Positions 46,055 to 58,749 of a stretch of 64,000 nt of DNA are shown here, piece by piece. The stretch is taken from positions 1,335-65,334 of the forward strand of contig NZ_AQUY01000004.1 of the NCBI RefSeq assembly GCF_000372445.1, given 5' to 3'. A model generated the notes under the pieces. It did not search any database. It was not told the DNA's origin and saw only the letters and a program-made list of their open reading frames with translations. Numbering within the stretch: the stretch's first letter is position 1; every line of letters starts with the position of its first letter. Source of the stretch: Corynebacterium ulceribovis DSM 45146. GTDB lineage: Bacteria > Actinomycetota > Actinomycetes > Mycobacteriales > Mycobacteriaceae. The translations under genes were made by a program, and so were the position numbers.

Positions 46055-47785
46055 GTGCTCAACGGTTCCGCCGACTTCAGCGAGATCTGGAATGAAGTAG
46101 TCGCAAAGCTTTCCGCGGCTGAAAGCGCTTCCGGTGCCAGCATCCTCACTCAGCAACAAAAGGCGATCCTCGCGCTCATCCAACCGATGGGTCTGCTCAA
46201 TGGAATTATGGTGCTCGCCGTCCCAAGCGAGTACGCCAAAAACGTCGTCGAATCCCAGCTGACTGACCAGTTGGTAGCCGAGCTCGGGGAGAAACTAAAC
46301 CAAAGCGTCACTTTGGCTATTAGTGTCGATGTGAATTTGGCGGAAACTCCGACTGAATCCGAAGACGACGAGTCGCACAGCATCACCCCGCAATACGCAG
46401 GACCGACAACGGGCGCCAGCACAGGACCAAGCCAGGCGGGTGCTCAACACGGTCAGTTCCAGCCTGGACCTCGGTCCCCGCAGCGTTCGATGCAGGAGCC
46501 ACAGCAGCAGTTCGGTGTCGGAACCCACCAGCAGCATGCACTGTCTTTTGGCGGCGATGCCTCGGACCAGCACGCATCTGGTTGGTCGACCATGGTGGCG
46601 CCATTTCAGCAGGACAATGCCCACCAGCAATCTGTGCTGCAACAGTCCCAGCAGCCAGCGCCTCCAGTGCAACGCCCAGGTACTGCCCGCACACCAACGC
46701 TGGCCGGCGGTTTCGCTCGTCGGGAATCCGTGGCTCCACAAACCGCTACCGAGCCGAACCTGAACCCGAAGTACACCTTCGATTCCTTCGTTACTGGTTC
46801 CTCTAACCGCTTTGCGTGGGCGGCAGCGGTTGCAGTAGCGGAAGCGCCGGCAAAGGCTTATAACCCACTGTTCATTTCCGGTGGTTCGGGTCTGGGCAAG
46901 ACCCACCTGTTGCACGCCACCGGCACCTACGCCGCGAGCCTCTACCACGGCATTCGGGTCAAGTACGTCTCTAGTGAAGAGTTCACGAACGACTACATCA
47001 ACTCGGTGCGTGATGACCGCCAGGAATCGTTTAAGCAGCGCTACCGCAATCTGGACATTCTGATTGTCGATGACATCCAGTTCTTGGAGGGCAAGGAAGG
47101 TACTCAGGAAGAGTTCTTCCATACGTTTAACGCGCTCTACCAGGCGAATAAGCAGATTGTCTTGTCTTCGGACCGGCCGCCGAAGCAGTTGACCACGCTG
47201 GAAGATCGTCTCCGGACCCGTTTCGAAATGGGTTTGATTACGGACATTCAGCCGCCGGATCTGGAAACGCGAATTGCGATTTTGTCGAAGAAGGCCCAGA
47301 TTGACGCGATTGAGGTTCCATATGAGGTCCTCGAGCTGATTGCGTCTCGGTTTAGTTCGTCGATTCGTGAGCTCGAAGGTGCGCTGATTCGCGTGGCTGC
47401 TTATGCGTCTTTGTCGGGTCAGGCGATTGACCTCAATAGCGCTGAGCATGCGATTCGGGATTTGCTGCCGGCGGAAGAGGACATTGAAATCACCGAGGAC
47501 ATCATCATTGCGATGACCGCGGAGTATTTCGGTCTGACTCTGGATGAGCTGTGTGGTCCGGGTAAGACTCGTCCGATTGCCCATGCCCGCCAGGTGTCGA
47601 TGTATCTGTGCCGTGAACTGACTGATTTGTCACTTCCGAAGATTGGTCAGGCTTTTGGCAAGCGCGACCACACCACGGTCATGTATGCCGAGCGCAAGAT
47701 TCGCAAGGAGATGGCGGAGCGTCAGCGTACTTATGACCAGGTGCAGGAGTTGACTTCTCGGATTAAGTCCAGGTCCCGCAGTTAG
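46055..47785 (+). CDS. dnaA: Chromosomal replication initiator protein DnaA
   Basis: A 576-residue AAA+ initiator. Domain I (residues 1-95) is followed by a long Gln/Pro/His-rich domain II (about 100-235). Domain III has Walker A GGSGLGKTH near residue 277 and Walker B IVDDIQF. Domain IV ends with the DnaA-box recognition segment KRDHTTVMYAERKI. The GTG start at 46055 has GGAGG 10 bases upstream and fits corynebacterial DnaA; the ATG at 45998 lies among DnaA boxes and lacks a ribosome site. Confidence 0.97.
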   Translation: MLNGSADFSEIWNEVVAKLSAAESASGASILTQQQKAILALIQPMGLLNGIMVLAVPSEYAKNVVESQLTDQLVAELGEKLNQSVTLAISVDVNLAETPTESEDDESHSITPQYAGPTTGASTGPSQAGAQHGQFQPGPRSPQRSMQEPQQQFGVGTHQQHALSFGGDASDQHASGWSTMVAPFQQDNAHQQSVLQQSQQPAPPVQRPGTARTPTLAGGFARRESVAPQTATEPNLNPKYTFDSFVTGSSNRFAWAAAVAVAEAPAKAYNPLFISGGSGLGKTHLLHATGTYAASLYHGIRVKYVSSEEFTNDYINSVRDDRQESFKQRYRNLDILIVDDIQFLEGKEGTQEEFFHTFNALYQANKQIVLSSDRPPKQLTTLEDRLRTRFEMGLITDIQPPDLETRIAILSKKAQIDAIEVPYEVLELIASRFSSSIRELEGALIRVAAYASLSGQAIDLNSAEHAIRDLLPAEEDIEITEDIIIAMTAEYFGLTLDELCGPGKTRPIAHARQVSMYLCRELTDLSLPKIGQAFGKRDHTTVMYAERKIRKEMAERQRTYDQVQELTSRIKSRSRS

Positions 47786-48495
47786 GTTTTCCCGCCTTAA
47801 AAACAGTGCTTTTTGACGCCTAGGTGCTCAGCCTAGGCGTTTTTTTGATCGCATCTCGCTGCTTTTCTCTGGTTATCCCCAGGCTTATCCACACGTGTGT
47901 AATTACACTCATGTAACTCATCTGACGTGCACGTTTAGCCCGTCAATTCGCCGTAGCAGAGGCCTTTTCAGGCGTAGTTGTGCACAGTCCCGCGCTATAG
48001 CCGTAGAGGAGATTCCGGTAGCTGGTGCCATGCCCGGAACCGAATAGCCCATCCGAGGACTCTTTACCCCCGTGCTACTTTTGTGTTTCCGCAGGTCAGA
48101 TCATTCTCACGGGCTGTGGATAACTGTGGATGCGCGGTGTACTGATTGCCCAAAACGGTGATCAGAATTGTGGATGAAACTAGCACCGAAAATTCATCCA
48201 CATTTGGCCCTTGGTTGTCCACACATTGTGCACAGGCGATCGCACACAAAAATTATCCACAGGACGTGCGCAGATCCCTGGTTATCCACAGATTGCACAA
48301 CACCTATTGCTGTTACCAGTTAATTACCAAGATCTAAGTACATAGAGTTAGGGCCTGTGCACATCCGCCTCGACAAAGCGAATTACAAGAATCCGAAAAA
48401 CTGCCCCACCGAACTGTTGTAATTTCATGGGCTGCGCCGGTGCACTAGAGTGGGGTCGAATCACAGAACTCGAAGAAACGACAAGCGGAGACAAC
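47786..48495. other. oriC: Replication origin (oriC) region
   Basis: This 710-base dnaA-dnaN gap begins with the dnaA terminator and holds many DnaA boxes: TTATCCACA at 47885-47893, 48253-48261 and 48282-48290, TGTGGATAA at 48115-48123, TTGTCCACA at 48215-48223, and near-matches TGTGGATGA at 48169-48177 and TCATCCACA at 48194-48202. An AT-rich stretch follows at about 48300-48350 and may be the unwinding element. Location between dnaA and dnaN is the actinobacterial norm. Confidence 0.88.
47816..47847 (+). terminator. Intrinsic terminator of dnaA
   Basis: A perfect 9-bp stem ACGCCTAGG (47816-47824) / CCTAGGCGT (47832-47840) followed by seven T. Confidence 0.95.
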
Positions 48496-49689
48496 ATGCA
48501 GCACAATGATGTGAGCTTCCGGGCGCCAAAGAACGAGCTAGCGGACGCAGTCAGCTGGGTCGCACGTAGCTTGCCCGCCCGTCCAGCACAGGCGATTCTT
48601 CGCGGCATGGTGATCACCGCCGACGACAATGGATTGGAACTTGCTGGTTACGACTACGAAGTCTCCACTCAGGTGCGCATCCCTGCCGAAGTCGCTGAAA
48701 TCGGACGCTTTGCCGTCAACGGCAAGCTCTTCGCGGAAATCATCGCCAAGCTGCCAAATAAGCCGATCGACGTCACAGTTGACGGTTCCCGAGCCAAGGT
48801 TGCTTGTGGTTCTTCCAAGTTCGATCTGCCGTTGATGAACCTGGACGACTACCCGCAGCTTCCATCCGTTCCCGCGGTTACCGGCACCATTGACCCGAAC
48901 CTCTTTACCGAGGCCATCGGCCAGGTCGCAGTTGCAGCTGGTCGCGATGAAACGTTGCCGATGCTCACGGGCATTCGCATGGAGGTCGAAGGCAAGCAGG
49001 TCGTTTTGGCTGCTACCGACCGTTTTCGTCTCGCTGTCCGCTCCTTCGAGTGGGATCCAGCGCAGGACGATGTGCAGGCGGCACTTCTGATTCCTTCAAA
49101 GACGCTGTCAGAGACCGCCCGCACCTTGGACACTTCCAGCTCTGAGCCAGTTCAGTTCGCAGTGGGTACCGGTTCTGCCGAGGAAATCGGCTCCGATGGT
49201 CTGCTTGGTATCGTCGACCGTCAGCGCCAGACCACCACCCGGCTCCTCGATGCGGAATTCCCGAAGTTCCGCCCGCTGCTGCCGAAAACCCACAGCGCAA
49301 TCGCGACAATTGAGATTCAGCCGCTGCTGGACGCTATTCAGCGTGTGGCGCTGCTGGCGGACCGTTCCGCGCAGATTCGGATGAACTTCAGCGACGGTCA
49401 AGTTGAACTTTCTGCCGGTGGTGCCGAAGAAGGTTCCGCCCAGGAAGTCGTGCCATGTGCATTCGTCGGCGAAGACTCGCTGATGATTGCCTTCAACTAC
49501 GGCTACCTTAAGGATGGCCTGTCCGCTGTGCACACGCCACGGGTGGTCATTGGCTTCACACAGCCGTCGCGTCCGGCGATTTTGATTCCAGAACCGGAAG
49601 AGCTGCCAGAAGCGGACGCTGATGGTAATTTCCCAACCCCGGAAACCGACTTCACCTACCTGCTGATGCCGGTGCGCCTGCCAGGTTAA
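48496..49689 (+). CDS. dnaN: DNA polymerase III sliding clamp (beta subunit)
   Basis: A 397-residue clamp with three similar domains that circles DNA and holds polymerase III. Family segments such as LPARPAQAILRGM near the N-terminus and the C-terminal YLLMPVRLPG, close to the partner-binding pocket, are clear. The ATG at 48496 has GCGGAG upstream; an earlier in-frame ATG would add 23 unrelated residues. recF follows after 12 bases. Confidence 0.97.
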   Translation: MQHNDVSFRAPKNELADAVSWVARSLPARPAQAILRGMVITADDNGLELAGYDYEVSTQVRIPAEVAEIGRFAVNGKLFAEIIAKLPNKPIDVTVDGSRAKVACGSSKFDLPLMNLDDYPQLPSVPAVTGTIDPNLFTEAIGQVAVAAGRDETLPMLTGIRMEVEGKQVVLAATDRFRLAVRSFEWDPAQDDVQAALLIPSKTLSETARTLDTSSSEPVQFAVGTGSAEEIGSDGLLGIVDRQRQTTTRLLDAEFPKFRPLLPKTHSAIATIEIQPLLDAIQRVALLADRSAQIRMNFSDGQVELSAGGAEEGSAQEVVPCAFVGEDSLMIAFNYGYLKDGLSAVHTPRVVIGFTQPSRPAILIPEPEELPEADADGNFPTPETDFTYLLMPVRLPG

Positions 49690-49701
49690 GCCGGAGGATT
49701 T

Positions 49702-50923
49702 ATGCATCTGAGCCGGCTACAACTGACTAATTTCCGGTCGTGGCCCGAGCTTGACATCGAATTGGCACCGGGAATCACGGTATTTACCGGTCCGAATGGC
49801 AACGGGAAAACCAATATCGTCGAAGCTGTCGGCTACTTGGCGTCATTGTCCAGCCATCGCGTCTCAGCAGATAGCGCTGTCGTGCGGGCCGGGGAGAACG
49901 CTGCCCGGGTGTCGGCAACCGCGGTCAATCATGGCCGCGAATTAACCGCCCACCTGCTGATTCAGGCACACCGCGCGAATCAAGCGCAGCTAAATCGCAC
50001 TCGATTGAAGTCCGCACGCGGCCTGCTCGGTGTGGTCCGGACCGTGCTGTTTTCCCCGGAAGATTTGGAACTAGTTCGCGGCGAACCGGCGCAGCGCCGC
50101 AAGTTTTTGGATGAGCTGATCGCTACCCGTCGCCCAGCCTTTGCTGGAGTCACCGCGGACTACGACAAGGTATTGCGGCAGCGCAATGCCTTGTTGAAAA
50201 CAGCGCAGTTGCCGCTGCGTCGTGGTTACGGCAGTGCGGAAGGTGCCGCCGCGCTGGCTACTTTGGATGTGTGGGATAGCCAGTTGGCGCAGTTCGGTGG
50301 CCAGATTATCGCCGCCCGCTTGGCCATCATCGCCGAGCTCATGCCCCAGGTCACCGAGGCATATGCGGGGTTGGCACCATCGTCACGGCCGGCGACAGTG
50401 CAGTACCAATCGACGCTTGGCGACGAATTGGTGCCCGATGTTGAGATTATGGAAGCACTCATGCTGACGCAGTTGGCTGAGGGGCGGCAAAAGGACATCG
50501 ATCGTGGCAGTACTTTGGTCGGGCCGCACCGCGACGATTTGCAATTGATTTTGGGGGATCAACCAGCGAAAGGGTTCGCTTCCCACGGCGAAAGTTGGTC
50601 GTTTGCGTTGGCGCTGCGGCTGGCGTCATTTCGGTTGCAGCTGACGGACAATATTGTGCCGGTGTTGGTGCTGGATGATGTGTTTGCTGAGTTAGATCGG
50701 CACCGCCGGGAGCAGCTTATTGCGCTGACAAAGGACGCTGAGCAGGTACTTATTACTTCTGCGGTAGGGGAGGAGCTTCCCGAAGCCCTAGTGGGAAGTA
50801 CGGTTCATCGCCATCATGTCACCATGACGGGGCAAGGCAATGACAGGCGGTCGTTGCTGGACGCACCACAGGATGCATCACTGGACATGCCAACGGATGC
50901 CTCCGCTGAAGTGAGCGACGTTG

Positions 50924-50931
<8 letters not shown>
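49702..50931 (+). CDS. recF: DNA replication and repair protein RecF
   Basis: A 409-residue SMC-like ATPase that helps load RecA at single-strand gaps. The Walker [14 protein letters not shown] is at about residues 31-43, and the Walker B is [17 protein letters not shown] precedes the ATG by 6 bases. Its end overlaps the DUF721 gene by 8 bases, implying coupled translation in a dnaN-recF-dciA-gyrB order. Confidence 0.96.
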
Positions 50932-53720
<2,789 letters not shown>

Positions 53721-53733
53721 GAACCAGAGCTGT

Positions 53734-54642
53734 ATGCGTCTTCACCCAGTCACTTTGCCGGATGATTCCATTTCGGATATTCGGCTTTTTGACGAACACA
53801 ACCCAGACATCGCGGCGCCCAATCCGTCGCAAAGCGGAAAACCCCTGATCGCGGTGTGGCCAGGCTGGGGGATGGGCGCGCGCTACTACGACCCGCTCTG
53901 TGCAGAGCTGGCGTGGCGCGGCTACCCAGTGATTTCTGGGGAATTGCGAGGTCAAGGCAGCAATACTGCACGGGCTACTCGCAGCCACCAGTGGGGCTAC
54001 CACCACATGGCGTCGCAGGATTTTCCGCTGAGTATCCAAGCGGCAAAGCGGGAACTCGGCCTGGCACCGGAGCATCCGGTGGTGCTGGTGTGTCACTCGA
54101 TGAGCGGGCAGATTGCCACGCTGCTGCTGGCGCGAGAAGCCAGCGCCGAGCACACCCAAAACCTGAATATTGTCACCGTGTTGGGTGTGGGGGCCGGTGC
54201 ACCGTACTTCCCGGCGTTTCCTGGGAAAGCTGGCAGCCGACTGCGGTGGGGCTCGCTAGTGATGGCGAAAGTCGCTGGGGTGCTGGGCTTTTGGCCGGAC
54301 GGTAAGTGGGATATCGCCGGATATGGTCGCCAATCTGGGACGCATGTGCAGGAATGGGCGCATTTTGCGCAGACCGCACAGCTGGAGAATCTGCTGGATG
54401 AAGACATCGATTACCGGCAGGCGAAGAAACGAGTGCGCACACCAATTGTGCTGACGCGCTGCGTTGACGATGAAGACTGTCCATTGGATTCGGCGCGCTA
54501 CCTAGCGGACACCGTGCCGCAGGCAAAAGTGTCAATTGAGCAGCTCAATGTGCATTTGGGCCATAACCGGTGGGCGCGGGTGCCGGAAGCGGTGGCGAAT
54601 CGCATTGAGGAGCTGTGTGCGGCGCATGCCGCGGGTGACTAA
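53734..54642 (+). CDS. Alpha/beta hydrolase with atypical nucleophile elbow
   Basis: A 302-residue protein with the alpha/beta hydrolase order: an early oxyanion-type segment VWPGWGMGARYY, the nucleophile elbow VCHSMSGQ, and a final His in VHLGHNRW. The elbow reads CHSMS instead of GxSxG, which is unusual because the fold normally needs small residues on both sides of Ser. No signal peptide. Substrate unknown. It starts 13 bases after gyrB, so it may be co-transcribed. Its end overlaps the convergent small gene by 4 bases. Confidence 0.82.
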   Translation: MRLHPVTLPDDSISDIRLFDEHNPDIAAPNPSQSGKPLIAVWPGWGMGARYYDPLCAELAWRGYPVISGELRGQGSNTARATRSHQWGYHHMASQDFPLSIQAAKRELGLAPEHPVVLVCHSMSGQIATLLLAREASAEHTQNLNIVTVLGVGAGAPYFPAFPGKAGSRLRWGSLVMAKVAGVLGFWPDGKWDIAGYGRQSGTHVQEWAHFAQTAQLENLLDEDIDYRQAKKRVRTPIVLTRCVDDEDCPLDSARYLADTVPQAKVSIEQLNVHLGHNRWARVPEAVANRIEELCAAHAAGD

Positions 54643-54878
54643 ATAACCGCAATCACAACTTTCGCGAATACTTCATTGCCTGCCTGCAGTGGTCTTAACT
54701 GTCGGCAGGCATTGTTGATCTGGCGGTTGCGGTCTGCCTCAGAGCGGAACAGGGGCACCCCGCCGAAATGGGCGGTGGTCAACGACGCAATCATGACGAG
54801 CGCCGGCAGGGAACGCACTGAGGTACCGAGTTCGTCAGCAACAGCATCGGCCAAGGTCAGCAGGTCTTCAGAGGTCAT
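54639..54878 (-). CDS. Small protein, possible Doc-like toxin remnant
   Basis: A 79-residue protein, 28 bases downstream of a small CopG-like gene on the same strand: the layout of a toxin-antitoxin operon. The N-terminal half (EDLLTLADAVADELG) and the C-terminal RPLQAGNEVFAKV resemble a shortened Doc/Fic domain, but the catalytic HPFxxGN motif is not present; only the GN pair remains. It could be an inactive derivative, a different family, or unrelated. No recognised homologue; weak ribosome site. Confidence 0.6.
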   Translation of the reverse strand: MTSEDLLTLADAVADELGTSVRSLPALVMIASLTTAHFGGVPLFRSEADRNRQINNACRQLRPLQAGNEVFAKVVIAVI

Positions 54879-54906
54879 AGTTCACCAAACTTAGTGGGGC
54901 AGTGGC

Positions 54907-55116
54907 CTACTTGTGCGTCCGAACCCGTTCATCGAGTGCGCGGTAGGTCGGTACCTGCGCCCGAGCAAGTTCCCGCAATTCTGAGGTGCGCACGAGACGT
55001 GCGGCGTTATCGATAATTGCGCGGGTGGCAGCTTCCTGTTTTGAGATGCCTTGTGCAGAAGCAAGCAGCGCCAGGGCGGCGTCTTGTTCGGGAGTCAGTC
55101 GGAGTGTCATGGCCAT
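54907..55116 (-). CDS. Ribbon-helix-helix (CopG-like) antitoxin-type protein
   Basis: A 69-residue protein. The N-terminal MAMTLRLTPEQDAALALLA forms the beta strand and first helix of the MetJ/Arc/CopG fold, followed by GISKQEAATRAIIDNAARLV as the second helix and a basic tail. Such proteins are usually antitoxins that also repress their own operon, often with Doc or VapC partners. The ATG at 55116 (or 55110) has no clear ribosome site. It diverges from gyrA. Confidence 0.75.
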   Translation of the reverse strand: MAMTLRLTPEQDAALALLASAQGISKQEAATRAIIDNAARLVRTSELRELARAQVPTYRALDERVRTHK

Positions 55117-55265
55117 GTCTCATACGCTAACAAGAAACCAGGGCATCAGATACCACTGTGGTATCAAGAGAGGGCTCCACAACGTCAATAAGCCCCTTCA
55201 ACGGCCGTAACCCCCATCCAACCGGTAGGATGGGGCTGTTAACAGCCATTAGAAAGAGGCCTGTG

Positions 55266-57785
55266 ATGAGCAACGGGGACGACACCCTATTTGACAAGGT
55301 CAATCCAATTGACATCAACGACGAAATGCAGAAGTCGTATATCGACTACGCAATGTCGGTGATTGTTGGTCGTGCCTTGCCGGAAGTGCGCGACGGCATG
55401 AAGCCGGTGCACCGCCGAATTTTGTACGCCATGTTCGACAACGGCTACCGCCCAGACCGCAGTTATGTGAAGTCTGCAAAGCCAGTGGCCGACACCATGG
55501 GTAACTACCACCCACACGGTGACAGCGCGATTTACGACACCTTGGTGCGTATGGCGCAGCCATGGTCGATGCGCTACCCGCTGGTCGACGGCCAGGGTAA
55601 CTTCGGTTCCCGCGGTGACGACGGCCCGGCAGCAATGCGTTATACCGAGTCGCGACTGACGCCAATCGCCATGGAAATGGTGCGCGATATCCGCGAAAAC
55701 TCCGTGGATTTCCAGCCGAACTACGACGGTAAAACCACCGAACCTGTGGTGCTGCCATCGCGGGTGCCGAACCTGCTGATGAACGGCTCCAACGGTATTG
55801 CCGTCGGTATGGCCACGAAGATTCCGCCACATAACCTGCGCGAAATCGCCGCCGCCGTGTCCTGGTGCCTGGATAACCCAGACGCGGACGACGCCGCCAC
55901 CCTCGAAGCGGTCATGGAACGGATTCCGGGACCGGACTTCCCAACCTCCGGCATGATTGTTGGCACCTCCGGCATTAAGGATGCGTACACCACCGGCCGT
56001 GGTTCCATCCGCATGCGCGGTGTCACCGAAATTGAAGAAGAAGGCTCGCGGCAAACCATTGTCATTACCGAGCTGCCGTATGAAGTGAACCCGGACCGCA
56101 TGATTGCCAACATTGCGGAGCAGGTGCGCGACGGCCGCCTCGCGGGTATTGCGAAGATTGAGGATGAATCCTCCGACCGTGTCGGTATGCGCATTGTGGT
56201 GACGCTCAAGCGCGACGCCGTGCCACGTGTGGTGCTGAACAACCTGTACAAGCACTCGCAGCTGCAGACCACCTTCGGCTGCAACATGCTGTCCATCGTC
56301 GACGGTGTGCCACGTACCCTGCGCATTGACCAGATGGTGCGCCTGTACACCAAGCACCAGATTGACGTTATTGTTCGCCGTACCCAGTACAAGCTGGACG
56401 AAGCCGAAAAGCGTGCCCACATTCTGCGCGGTTTGGTCAAGGCGCTGGACATGCTGGACGAGGTCATTGCCCTGATTCGCCGGTCGCCGACCGTCGACGA
56501 GGCACGCACCGGCCTGATGGCGCTTTTGGACGTTGATGAAGTGCAAGCCGATGCCATTTTGGCGATGCAGCTGCGCCGCCTGGCTGCACTAGAACGCCAG
56601 AAGATCATCGACGAACTGGCCGAAATCGAACGCACCATCGCTGACCTGAAGGACATTCTGGCCCGCCCAGAACGCCAGCGTGCGATTGTCAAAGATGAGC
56701 TGAATGAAATCGCCGACAAGTTCGGCGATGACCGACGCACCCAGATTGTGGCTGCCAGCGGCGATGTCACCGAAGAAGACCTGATTGCGCGAGAGAACGT
56801 CGTAGTGACGATTACCTCCACCGGCTATGCCAAGCGCACCAAGGTTGATTCCTACCGCAACCAGCGACGTGGCGGTAAAGGCGTGCGCGGCGCGGAACTG
56901 AAGCAGGACGATGTGGTGCGGCACTTCTTCGTCTGCTCCACCCACGACTGGCTGCTGATTTTCACCAACCGCGGCCGTGTGTACCGCATGAAGACCTATG
57001 AACTGCCGGAAGCGTCGCGTGCGGCTCGTGGACAGCACATGGCGAACCTGCTCGAGTTCGAGCCAGGCGAGCGGATTGCCGGTGTGCTGCAGATTCAGTC
57101 CTACGAGGACGCGCCATACCTGGTGTTGGCAACAGCATCCGGCAAGGTGAAGAAGTCCCGTCTGATTGACTACGACTCCACTCGTTCCCGCGGTCTGATT
57201 GCCATCAACTTGGCAGAAGGTGACCAGCTGGTCGCTGCCCGCCTGTGCGACGCCGATTCGGAACTGCTGCTGGTGTCCGAGGAAGGCCAAGCCATCCGCT
57301 TCGCCGCTACCGATGAAGCGCTGCGCCCAATGGGCCGGGCGACCTCAGGTGTGCTGGGTATGCGCTTTAAGGGCGATGACCAGCTGCTGGCCATGGTTGT
57401 CGTGGAAGACAACAAGGACTTGCTGGTGGCCACTACAGGCGGCTACGGCAAGCGCACCCCGCTGAAGGAGTACACCACCCAGAACCGTGGCGGCCAGGGC
57501 GTATTGACGTTGCGTTACGACAAGAACCGTGGCCGACTCATGGGCGCCATTGTCGTGGAAGCGGACGATGAAATCCTCGCGATTACTTCCGCCGGCGATG
57601 TCATCCGCACCACCGTGGGTGAGATTCGGACCACCTCGCGTGCTACTAAGGGCGTGCGGTTGGTTAACTTGGCCAAGGGACAGACGCTGCTGGCGATTGA
57701 CCGCAACGTCGAAGATGAAGGCGAAGAGACCGCAGAAAAGGTCTCCGAAACCGGCACCCTGGATGCAGCTAAGGACGAGGAGTAA
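55266..57785 (+). CDS. gyrA: DNA gyrase subunit A
   Basis: An 839-residue topoisomerase subunit. The catalytic Tyr is in AMRYTESRL (about residue 126). The quinolone region reads [17 protein letters not shown], with the Ser and Asp of the drug-sensitive type. The C-terminal beta-pinwheel begins with the GyrA box QRRGGKG. AGAAAGAGG lies before the ATG at 55266. A short acidic tail ends the protein. DUF3566 follows after 4 bases. Confidence 0.97.
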   Translation: MSNGDDTLFDKVNPIDINDEMQKSYIDYAMSVIVGRALPEVRDGMKPVHRRILYAMFDNGYRPDRSYVKSAKPVADTMGNYHPHGDSAIYDTLVRMAQPWSMRYPLVDGQGNFGSRGDDGPAAMRYTESRLTPIAMEMVRDIRENSVDFQPNYDGKTTEPVVLPSRVPNLLMNGSNGIAVGMATKIPPHNLREIAAAVSWCLDNPDADDAATLEAVMERIPGPDFPTSGMIVGTSGIKDAYTTGRGSIRMRGVTEIEEEGSRQTIVITELPYEVNPDRMIANIAEQVRDGRLAGIAKIEDESSDRVGMRIVVTLKRDAVPRVVLNNLYKHSQLQTTFGCNMLSIVDGVPRTLRIDQMVRLYTKHQIDVIVRRTQYKLDEAEKRAHILRGLVKALDMLDEVIALIRRSPTVDEARTGLMALLDVDEVQADAILAMQLRRLAALERQKIIDELAEIERTIADLKDILARPERQRAIVKDELNEIADKFGDDRRTQIVAASGDVTEEDLIARENVVVTITSTGYAKRTKVDSYRNQRRGGKGVRGAELKQDDVVRHFFVCSTHDWLLIFTNRGRVYRMKTYELPEASRAARGQHMANLLEFEPGERIAGVLQIQSYEDAPYLVLATASGKVKKSRLIDYDSTRSRGLIAINLAEGDQLVAARLCDADSELLLVSEEGQAIRFAATDEALRPMGRATSGVLGMRFKGDDQLLAMVVVEDNKDLLVATTGGYGKRTPLKEYTTQNRGGQGVLTLRYDKNRGRLMGAIVVEADDEILAITSAGDVIRTTVGEIRTTSRATKGVRLVNLAKGQTLLAIDRNVEDEGEETAEKVSETGTLDAAKDEE

Positions 57786-57789
57786 CTAG

Positions 57790-58152
57790 ATGGCAGCGAC
57801 AACTGTGACCATTAGGCGCATCGACCCGATGTCGACGCTAAAAGTGGCGGCACTGGTCAATGTGGTGCTGTTCCTCATTTGGATGGTGGCAGTTGCGCTG
57901 CTGTACCTAGTTATGGGCGGTGTTGGCATCTGGGACAGCATTAACGGCATGGTCGGGGACCTGGAAGGGTCCACGATTGGCGCCGGAACTGTGCTCCTAA
58001 GTGCGGGTTTGGTAGGCCTGGTCAACATCGTGCTAATGTCTGCGTTAGCTGTTATCGGGGCGTTGGTCTACAACGCAGTTGCGGCCCTCATTGGAGGGGT
58101 GGAGCTGTCGCTTGGAGGCCCAGATGCTCCGGTTGCAGAGGCTGCTGAGTAA
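57790..58152 (+). CDS. DUF3566 family membrane protein
   Basis: A 120-residue protein with two hydrophobic helices (about residues 18-45 and 65-100) and an N-terminal VTIRRIDPMSTLKVA, the DUF3566 signature. The family is actinobacterial and sits after gyrA in many genomes; its function is not established. GAGGAG is about 8 bases before the ATG, and the gene starts 4 bases after gyrA, so they are one operon. Confidence 0.92.
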   Translation: MAATTVTIRRIDPMSTLKVAALVNVVLFLIWMVAVALLYLVMGGVGIWDSINGMVGDLEGSTIGAGTVLLSAGLVGLVNIVLMSALAVIGALVYNAVAALIGGVELSLGGPDAPVAEAAE

Positions 58153-58247
58153 CACTTGCACAGTGTTGGCAAAGGTTACGAGAAAGCGCTTTAACCAGGC
58201 GATTTGGTGAAAATCAGGTTAACGGGTTAAGTTATATCTCGGTTCCA

Positions 58248-58324
58248 GGGCCTATAGCTCAGGCGGTTAGAGCACTTCGCTGATAACGAAGGGGTCGGAG
58301 GTTCAAGTCCTCCTAGGCCCACCA
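58248..58324 (+). tRNA. tRNA-Ile (GAT anticodon)
   Basis: Full cloverleaf: acceptor GGGCCTA/TAGGCCC, anticodon loop CTGATAA with GAT, and TPsiC arm GGAGG TTCAAGT CCTCC. The 3' CCA is encoded (58322-58324). It precedes tRNA-Ala by 13 bases, so both are probably made in one transcript. Confidence 0.97.
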
Positions 58325-58337
58325 TGGAACTGAATAA

Positions 58338-58410
58338 GGGGCTGTAGCTCAATTGGTAGAGCATCTGCTTTGCAAGCAGAAGGTCAGGGGTTCGATTCCC
58401 CTCAGCTCCA
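58338..58410 (+). tRNA. tRNA-Ala (TGC anticodon)
   Basis: Full cloverleaf: acceptor GGGGCTG/CAGCTCC with one G-U pair, anticodon loop TTTGCAA with TGC, and T arm GGGG TTCGATT CCCC. The 3' CCA is not encoded (the sequence continues CAAAT), unlike the neighbouring tRNA-Ile, so maturation needs the pcnA product. Confidence 0.97.
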
Positions 58411-58749
58411 CAAATTCCTCCCAGGTCGGAAACGGCCTGGGAGTTTTTGCATTTCCCCGACTGGTGGAAGCTAGGGCAGTGCGTTGTGACAGATTTTAGG
58501 TGGAACTCGGAGCACTACACCCGTACCGAGGCGGGATAGCGACACAAGGATCGTTCAACGATTCCTATTTGAACAGGTAGAACGCAGGTCAGCAGCGAAA
58601 TGAGTAGCTCGCATGCTGTACCCCGACGGCGGCAGTACTGAGAAGGCTTTCCAAGAGCTTCATTAGTGTTTGTTAGGGAACGTGTAGAAGTTAGTTCACG
58701 TTTCGCTGAGAGCATGTCCGCAAGTTCGACCTCCCAAACGGATTGATTG
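58411..58749. other. tRNA-Ala to S8 protease intergenic region
   Basis: This 339-base stretch holds the tRNA terminator and the presumed promoter of the protease. A short GTTCAA/TTGAAC inverted repeat (58553-58574) is the only other structure seen. Confidence 0.6.
58418..58448 (+). terminator. Intrinsic terminator of the tRNA pair
   Basis: A perfect 8-bp stem CTCCCAGG (58418-58425) / CCTGGGAG (58436-58443) followed by TTTTT. Confidence 0.92.

Noticed and set aside
55287..56821. Long antisense frames opposite gyrA
   Set aside because: Same explanation: gyrA is complete and conserved on the plus strand.
58553..58574. GTTCAA/TTGAAC inverted repeat as an attachment site next to the tRNAs
   Set aside because: Only 6 bp long, with no integrase gene and no tRNA 3'-end duplication nearby.
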